Shown here piece by piece: positions 60,447 through 64,000 of a stretch of DNA of 64,000 bases. Numbering within the stretch: the first letter of the stretch is position 1; each line of letters begins with the position of its first letter. A program made the position numbers and the translations under genes. Source of the DNA: Roseiflexus sp034432635 (GTDB lineage Bacteria > Chloroflexota > Chloroflexia > Chloroflexales > Roseiflexaceae); the NCBI GenBank assembly GCA_034432635.1, contig DAOUBK010000075.1, forward strand, positions 4,335-68,334, in the 5' to 3' direction. The notes beneath the pieces are model-generated. The model was given only the letters and a program-made list of their open reading frames with translations. It made no database searches and was not told the DNA's origin.

Positions 60447-60689
60447 ATGAAGTTGCTGATCTTCGTCACCGATGATAGTGTCGCTGATGCAACAGTCGAT
60501 GCGCTGGTCGAGCAAGGGTTTCGTGTAACCCGGCTGGCATCGACCGGCGGTTTTCTCCGCAAAGGGAGAACGACGCTGCTGGTTGGCGTGGAAGACGCCG
60601 CTGTCGATCACGCACTGGATCTGGTACGCGGCACAGCGCCTGGTACGCTCTCTATCACGCTGGATCTGGAACGCTACGAGCGCCTGTGA
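60447..60689 (+). CDS. Short DarA/PII-like cyclic di-AMP receptor (DUF970 family)
   Basis: The 80-residue protein matches the core of the DarA/PstA c-di-AMP receptors: MKLLIFVTDDSVADATVDAL, GFRVTRLASTGGFLRKGRTTLLVGVED. The GGFLRxGxTT loop contacts the ligand in characterised proteins. Full family members have about 109 residues, with a B-loop of about 25 residues that is replaced here by a short turn (RGTAPGTLSI). It could be a trimeric sensor of c-di-AMP; binding needs proof. It overlaps the next glycosyltransferase by 4 nt (GTGA). PgpH at 7711 would degrade its presumed ligand. Confidence 0.75.
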   Translation: MKLLIFVTDDSVADATVDALVEQGFRVTRLASTGGFLRKGRTTLLVGVEDAAVDHALDLVRGTAPGTLSITLDLERYERL

Positions 60690-61858
60690 AGATTCTCTAC
60701 GTCGCCAGCGGCATTCCGGTCCCTGGGACACTCGGCGGCTCGGTTCATACCCTTGAGGTGGCACGCGGGCTGGCACGGCGCGGTCATACGGTCGATGTCG
60801 TCGCCTGCGCCCACCCTGGTATTTTCGATGTGGCTGCGTTGATGCGCCCCATCTCGTCGCGCTGTGATCGGTTTCGTTTGCACCACATCAATGTCCCCAA
60901 AGCACTTGCGCTGCTCTCCACTCCTGTAATCATGCGCCTGGCGCGCGCTCTGAAACCGGACATCGTTATCGAGCGGTATTATAATTTTGCCGGCGCCGGC
61001 ATCCTGGCAGCCCGTCGTCTCGGTGTACCATCGATCCTCGAAGTCAATGCACTGATGGTTGACCCGCCGGTTATGTTGAAGCGCCGCCTCGACGATCTGC
61101 TCGGTAGTCCGATGCGGCGCTGGGCAGTTGCACAGTGTCGTATGGCAGACCGGATTGTCACACCGCTGCACACCACTGTGCCGCCCGACATTCCCCGTTA
61201 CCGCATCGTTGAGCTGCCCTGGGGCGCCGATGTGGAGCGCTTCTGCATTGATCGTCCGCGGGAAGGCGCAACGCCTGCCCAACCGACCGTTGTTTTCCTC
61301 GGTTCGTTCCGTGCCTGGCATGGCGTGCTCGATGCAGTGCGCGCAGGAGGTCTCCTTGTGGAACAGGGGAGCGCCTGCCATTTCCTCTTCATTGGCGATG
61401 GTCCGCAACGCGCTGCCGCGGTACGCCTGGCAACGCGCTGGCAGAGACATTTCACCTTCACCGGGGCTGTCCCGTACGACGAGGTGCCCGCACTCCTGGC
61501 GCGGGCATCAATCGCGGTCGCACCGTTCGATACCGCAGCCCATCCGGCGCTGCGCGCCGCCGGGTTCTTCTGGTCGCCGTTGAAAGTCTTCGAGTACATG
61601 GCAGCGGCGCTGCCGGTTGTGACCATCGACATCCCGCCGCTCAATCAGATCGTGCGTCATGGAAGCGAGGGGTTGCTCTATCCCGAAGGCGATATCGACG
61701 CGCTGGCGGGGGCAATCGCATATCTGCTCGACCATCCCGATGAAGCGCGTGCCATGGGAGAGCGTGGACGTGCGCGCGTTATGGCAAACTTTTCGTGGGC
61801 GCAGCACTGCAAGGCGCTGGAACGGGTGATGGAGGAGACGTTGAATGTTGAACGTTGA
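60686..61858 (+). CDS. GT-B glycosyltransferase (group 1)
   Basis: The 390-residue protein starts at GTG 60686, overlapping the DarA-like stop. The N-terminus ILYVASGIPVPGTLGGSVHTLEVARGLARRGH has the family loop. VVFLGSFRAWHGVLDAV starts the C-terminal domain, and the donor site has PLKVFEYMAAALPVVTI and GLLYPEGDIDALAGAIAYLL. It should transfer a sugar in surface-glycan assembly. Its 3' end (Leu-Asn-Val-Glu-Arg-stop) is made of the heptamer repeat, which then continues to the next gene. Overlap with a putative c-di-AMP receptor suggests coordinated expression. Confidence 0.88.
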   Translation: MKILYVASGIPVPGTLGGSVHTLEVARGLARRGHTVDVVACAHPGIFDVAALMRPISSRCDRFRLHHINVPKALALLSTPVIMRLARALKPDIVIERYYNFAGAGILAARRLGVPSILEVNALMVDPPVMLKRRLDDLLGSPMRRWAVAQCRMADRIVTPLHTTVPPDIPRYRIVELPWGADVERFCIDRPREGATPAQPTVVFLGSFRAWHGVLDAVRAGGLLVEQGSACHFLFIGDGPQRAAAVRLATRWQRHFTFTGAVPYDEVPALLARASIAVAPFDTAAHPALRAAGFFWSPLKVFEYMAAALPVVTIDIPPLNQIVRHGSEGLLYPEGDIDALAGAIAYLLDHPDEARAMGERGRARVMANFSWAQHCKALERVMEETLNVER

Positions 61859-61886
61859 ACGTTGCAATGTTGCATGTTGTAACGTT
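61838..61886. repeat. Heptameric repeat (GTTGAAC family) spanning a gene end
   Basis: Units of GTTGAAC, with variants GTTGAAT, GTTGCAA and GTTGCAT, run from the last codons of the upstream glycosyltransferase into the spacer. It is the reverse complement of the array at 5258-5316, which likewise begins at a glycosyltransferase stop. Confidence 0.8.
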
Positions 61887-61907
61887 ATTCTCGGTTCCCG
61901 GTTCTGA
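61887..61907. repeat. GAGAACC-type repeat before a glycosyltransferase start
   Basis: TTCTCGGTTCCCGGTTCTGA, read from the plus strand, consists of GGTTC/GTTCT units and directly abuts ATG 61908. The start lacks a Shine-Dalgarno because the repeat occupies its place. Confidence 0.55.
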
Positions 61908-63170
61908 ATGAACATCCTGCTGCCAACCGATGTCTTTCCGCCTCACTGTGGCGGCGCCGGATGGAGCGCCCAGGCGCTGGCGCTGGCGTTGATTGCGCGC
62001 GGTCACACGGTCACTGCTATTGTGCCGCGTGAGGGACGGGAGGGAATACACACCGGCGAAACGTTCGGTGTGCCGACAGTGTTTGTCGGTTATCGCGCGC
62101 CGCGCATCCCGTTCGTGCGCAACTATGTGCGCAATGAACGGTTGTGGTCGCGTCTGGCGCACATCCTGACGATGCTCTGCGCCAACCGCTCACCGCACAA
62201 CGTGCCTCTCATCATCCACGCGCAGCACGTCCAGACGGCGCCTGCTGCAATTATGGCAGGTCGGCGCGTTGGTGTGCCGGTCATCATCAGTGTACGCGAT
62301 CACTGGCCCTGGGACTATTTTGCAACCGGGTTCCACGGCGATCGCATTCCCTATCCGCGACAGACATGGGCATCGCTCGCAACCGATCTGCCGGCGCGGC
62401 TGGGTCCGCTACGCGGCGCGGTCGCGTTGCCCGCCATTCCATACATGCTGGCGCATCTTGCCCGGCGTCGCGCTGCACTGCGCCAGGCAAGTGCTGTGAT
62501 CGCCGGAAGCCGCTATATCGCCGACCGTCTGCGGGAACTCGTCGAACCAGACCGGCTGCTCGTCATTCCCAACATCGTCGATCTCACGGCTATCGACGCC
62601 ATTACTGCCACTCCGCCGACATCCGTACCTCCCGATGAGCCATTTGTGCTCTTTGTCGGCAAACTGGAACGCAACAAGGGGGCGCACCTGCTGCGTGACA
62701 TCATCCACGCAGCGCGCGATGCATTGCAGCGCCACACACTGGTCATTGCCGGCGCCGGACCGCTGAAGCACGATCTGGAGCAGGCGATGCGCACAGCACA
62801 GGTACGCTCCCGTTTTCTCGACTGGATCGATCACGATGAGGCGCTGCGGTTAATGGCGCATTGCGACCTGCTGCTCTTTCCTTCGGCATGGGGGGAGCCG
62901 TTGAGTCGTGTCCTGCTGGAAGCGTGCGCCTGCGCTGCACCGGTGCTGGCAATGCCTACCGGCGGCACACCCGACATTATCGTCGATGGTGAAAATGGTG
63001 TGCTGGCGACGACAGTTCCTGCTTTTGTGCATCGGATGGCGGAACTGATCAACCAGCCCGAGAAGCGGCGTGCGCTGGGAGCGGAGGCGCGTCGTCGGGC
63101 GGAACGACGTTTTGCGCCTGATACAATCGCAGCGCAAGTGGAAGTGCTTTACCGGTCGCTGCTGCAATAG
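61908..63170 (+). CDS. GT-B glycosyltransferase (group 1)
   Basis: The 420-residue protein starts MNILLPTDVFPPHCGGAGWSAQALALALIARGH, with the glycine-rich N-terminal loop. The central part has an insertion (about 125-190) with DHWPWDYFATGFHG and AVIAGSRYIADRLRE. The C-terminal domain has VLFVGKLERNKGAHLL, ACDLLLFPSAW-like HCDLLLFPSAWGEPLSRVLLEACACAAPVLAMPTGG, with the conserved E-x7-E-like Glu residues. It is likely to act after or with the preceding enzyme on the same glycan. No Shine-Dalgarno is visible. Its 3' end overlaps the opposite-strand YbjN-like frame by 122 bp. Confidence 0.87.
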   Translation: MNILLPTDVFPPHCGGAGWSAQALALALIARGHTVTAIVPREGREGIHTGETFGVPTVFVGYRAPRIPFVRNYVRNERLWSRLAHILTMLCANRSPHNVPLIIHAQHVQTAPAAIMAGRRVGVPVIISVRDHWPWDYFATGFHGDRIPYPRQTWASLATDLPARLGPLRGAVALPAIPYMLAHLARRRAALRQASAVIAGSRYIADRLRELVEPDRLLVIPNIVDLTAIDAITATPPTSVPPDEPFVLFVGKLERNKGAHLLRDIIHAARDALQRHTLVIAGAGPLKHDLEQAMRTAQVRSRFLDWIDHDEALRLMAHCDLLLFPSAWGEPLSRVLLEACACAAPVLAMPTGGTPDIIVDGENGVLATTVPAFVHRMAELINQPEKRRALGAEARRRAERRFAPDTIAAQVEVLYRSLLQ

Positions 63171-63636
63171 ATCGTCGCCACGCAACGCTACTCGTCGTAA
63201 TAGTGTCGGATACAACGCGCGATAACCGGCCGGTATCATCGCAGATATGTTTCAATTCCCGGAACCTGCTTGAGACGCTCGAAGTCTGTTCCCACAAACT
63301 TACAAAGCGTGCAAAATCAGTCTGGCGATAACCGCCAGCGTACCAGGCTTCGAGAAAGAAATTATTCTGTGCATCGGCGTAATAGCGGGAAATCGTAGCC
63401 TGACGGTTCGCTGCATTGATGAATTCGAGGAATCCAATGCGATCTAGCCTAGCGATTTCTTCACATCTGTAGATCGAGGTGAACAATACCCCCTCAGTAA
63501 ACGTCTGAACCGCAATGTTGGGTTTGGCCGAATGACGCGCCAGCACCATCTTGCCGTCTGTGCTGACCTCGCAACCCAGGAACTGGAGATGATGACCGAT
63601 CTGTACCCGCGTTTGCTCAAGGTCTGCTGATTGCAT
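63049..63636 (-). CDS. YbjN-like protein, possibly truncated or read-through at its 3' end
   Basis: The 195-residue frame starts at ATG 63636 behind GGGAGGTG. Residues 1-130 resemble the YbjN/bacterial type III secretion chaperone-like fold: VLARHSAKPNIAVQTFTEGVLFTSIYRC, LDRIGFLEFINAANRQATISRYYADAQNNFFLEAWYAGGY. After about residue 135 the sequence loses that character and runs 122 bp into the convergent glycosyltransferase gene. A loss of the original stop codon, or a frameshift, may have lengthened it. The function of this family is poorly known; no neighbour explains it. Confidence 0.55.
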   Translation of the reverse strand: MQSADLEQTRVQIGHHLQFLGCEVSTDGKMVLARHSAKPNIAVQTFTEGVLFTSIYRCEEIARLDRIGFLEFINAANRQATISRYYADAQNNFFLEAWYAGGYRQTDFARFVSLWEQTSSVSSRFRELKHICDDTGRLSRVVSDTITTSSVAWRRSIAAATGKALPLALRLYQAQNVVPPDDAPPLPAHAASRAG

Positions 63637-64000
63637 ACGACACCTCCCAGGATCGGCGCCTGGTAAACACAAGTGAACCTTCAGGCGATCAACCAGAAGA
63701 GGGCGCCTCGGATGCTATCAGACAGCATGCAAGCAATCGCAATCGCGGACTTCGTGAACAGCCATCTCTGCGCAAAATTGACAGAGAAGGCATTCGATCA
63801 GAAGCGTATCCGGCAGACCTCTCAACTGGAGTATATCTTTCCGCGGCAGGTCTGTCGATGCTACCCAGGTCTGCATATTCTGAAAGAGGTACGTTTCGCC
63901 GACGACTCGGACAAAGAGCCCGGCGCGCCTGCGCGTCGCCCGGCATTGATTTCGGTCACCGATTGCCTGCACTCCCGGCGCGTCGCCCGGCATTGATTTC
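63637..64000. other. Right-edge region with a 47-bp-period repeat, coding content unresolved
   Basis: Open frames exist on both strands, but none resembles a family I recognise. Near the edge a 23-bp sequence (63931-63953) recurs exactly at 63978-64000, starting GCGCGTCGCC and ending CATTGATTTC, so the period is 47 bp. The 24 bp between the copies are unique as far as visible. The window ends at the second copy. Confidence 0.5.
63931..64000. repeat. Two exact 23-bp direct repeats 47 bp apart
   Basis: Copies at 63931-63953 and 63978-64000 are identical. Bases before the copies differ (T versus G), which fixes the left boundary. It may be the first two units of a longer tandem array extending beyond the window. 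Confidence 0.65.

Noticed and set aside
63931..64000. CRISPR array at the right edge
   Set aside because: Only two copies are seen, the repeat is 23 bp, the gap is 24 bp, and no cas gene is near. It is reported as a direct repeat.
1..64000. tRNA, rRNA, complete insertion sequence or prophage
   Set aside because: No T-loop/anticodon pattern, rRNA core, transposase, integrase or phage structural gene was recognised in any intergenic region or frame. A tRNAscan-SE run would be decisive for tRNAs.

Overview
The window looks like chromosomal DNA of a high-GC Chloroflexota bacterium, most like Roseiflexus. This is an inference from gene content and protein style: BC-BCCP acyl-CoA carboxylase subunit, TAXI-type TRAP transporter, class I photolyase, Flp-type pilin, HrcA/CIRCE-controlled DnaK operon and many small glycosyltransferases. 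No marker gene settles the genus. I see no rRNA, tRNA, complete insertion sequence, prophage or CRISPR array. About 55 protein genes are supported, most of them housekeeping or envelope genes.

Layout. 0-2.5 kb: tail of a response regulator, a FabF with an N-terminal extension, and UppP. 2.9-4.5 kb: a small AT-hook protein convergent with a membrane-anchored phospholipase D-like protein. 5.3-11.1 kb (minus): glycosyltransferase, then pgpH-ybeY-dgkA with yqeY and gmk just upstream. 11.2-16.5 kb (plus): rqcH, a Flp pilin on the minus strand, then a biotin carboxylase with a small companion and a DapA-like aldolase. 17-21.8 kb (minus): glycosyltransferase, HAD phosphatase, GlcF and an atypical OmpR-type regulator. 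22.2-26.7 kb (plus): a cation/Ca2+ exchanger and a PstS-histidine kinase-receiver cluster. 27-30.5 kb (minus): TAXI-TRAP transporter. 31-37.3 kb (minus): NYN/LOTUS protein, trpF, metallophosphoesterase, Trm112-like and EI24-like genes, apparently one transcription unit with a long leader. 37.4-44 kb (minus): photolyase, a nucleotidyltransferase relic, a TPR protein and a complete ECF transporter (S, T, fused A-A). 44.1-47 kb (plus): ThuA, Gfo/Idh/MocA and PfkB sugar genes. 47-53.6 kb (minus): hrcA-grpE-dnaK-dnaJ-rlmB-HD behind a textbook CIRCE operator. 53.7-57.9 kb (plus): a tiny membrane protein, a promoter-to-terminator unit that folds like a structured RNA, two NUDIX genes, serS and a HEPN-like/TM/SH3 protein. 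57.9-60.2 kb (minus): fabD-fabF. 60.4-63.2 kb (plus): a short c-di-AMP-receptor-like protein and two glycosyltransferases. A YbjN-like gene and a repeat close the window.

Themes. Envelope building is spread across the window: UppP, undecaprenol/diacylglycerol kinase, fatty-acid synthesis genes and four GT-B glycosyltransferases. Cyclic di-AMP signalling is suggested twice, by the PgpH phosphodiesterase and the DarA-like protein. Proteostasis and translation quality control are represented by the DnaK system, RqcH, YbeY, RlmB and SerS.

The least ordinary items are the structured RNA at 53.9-54.1 kb, the membrane HEPN-like protein at 57 kb, the NYN/LOTUS protein with its long leader, the PstS-kinase-receiver cluster, the regulator with Glu in place of its phosphoacceptor Asp, and two families of heptameric intergenic repeats that run into the 3' ends of genes.
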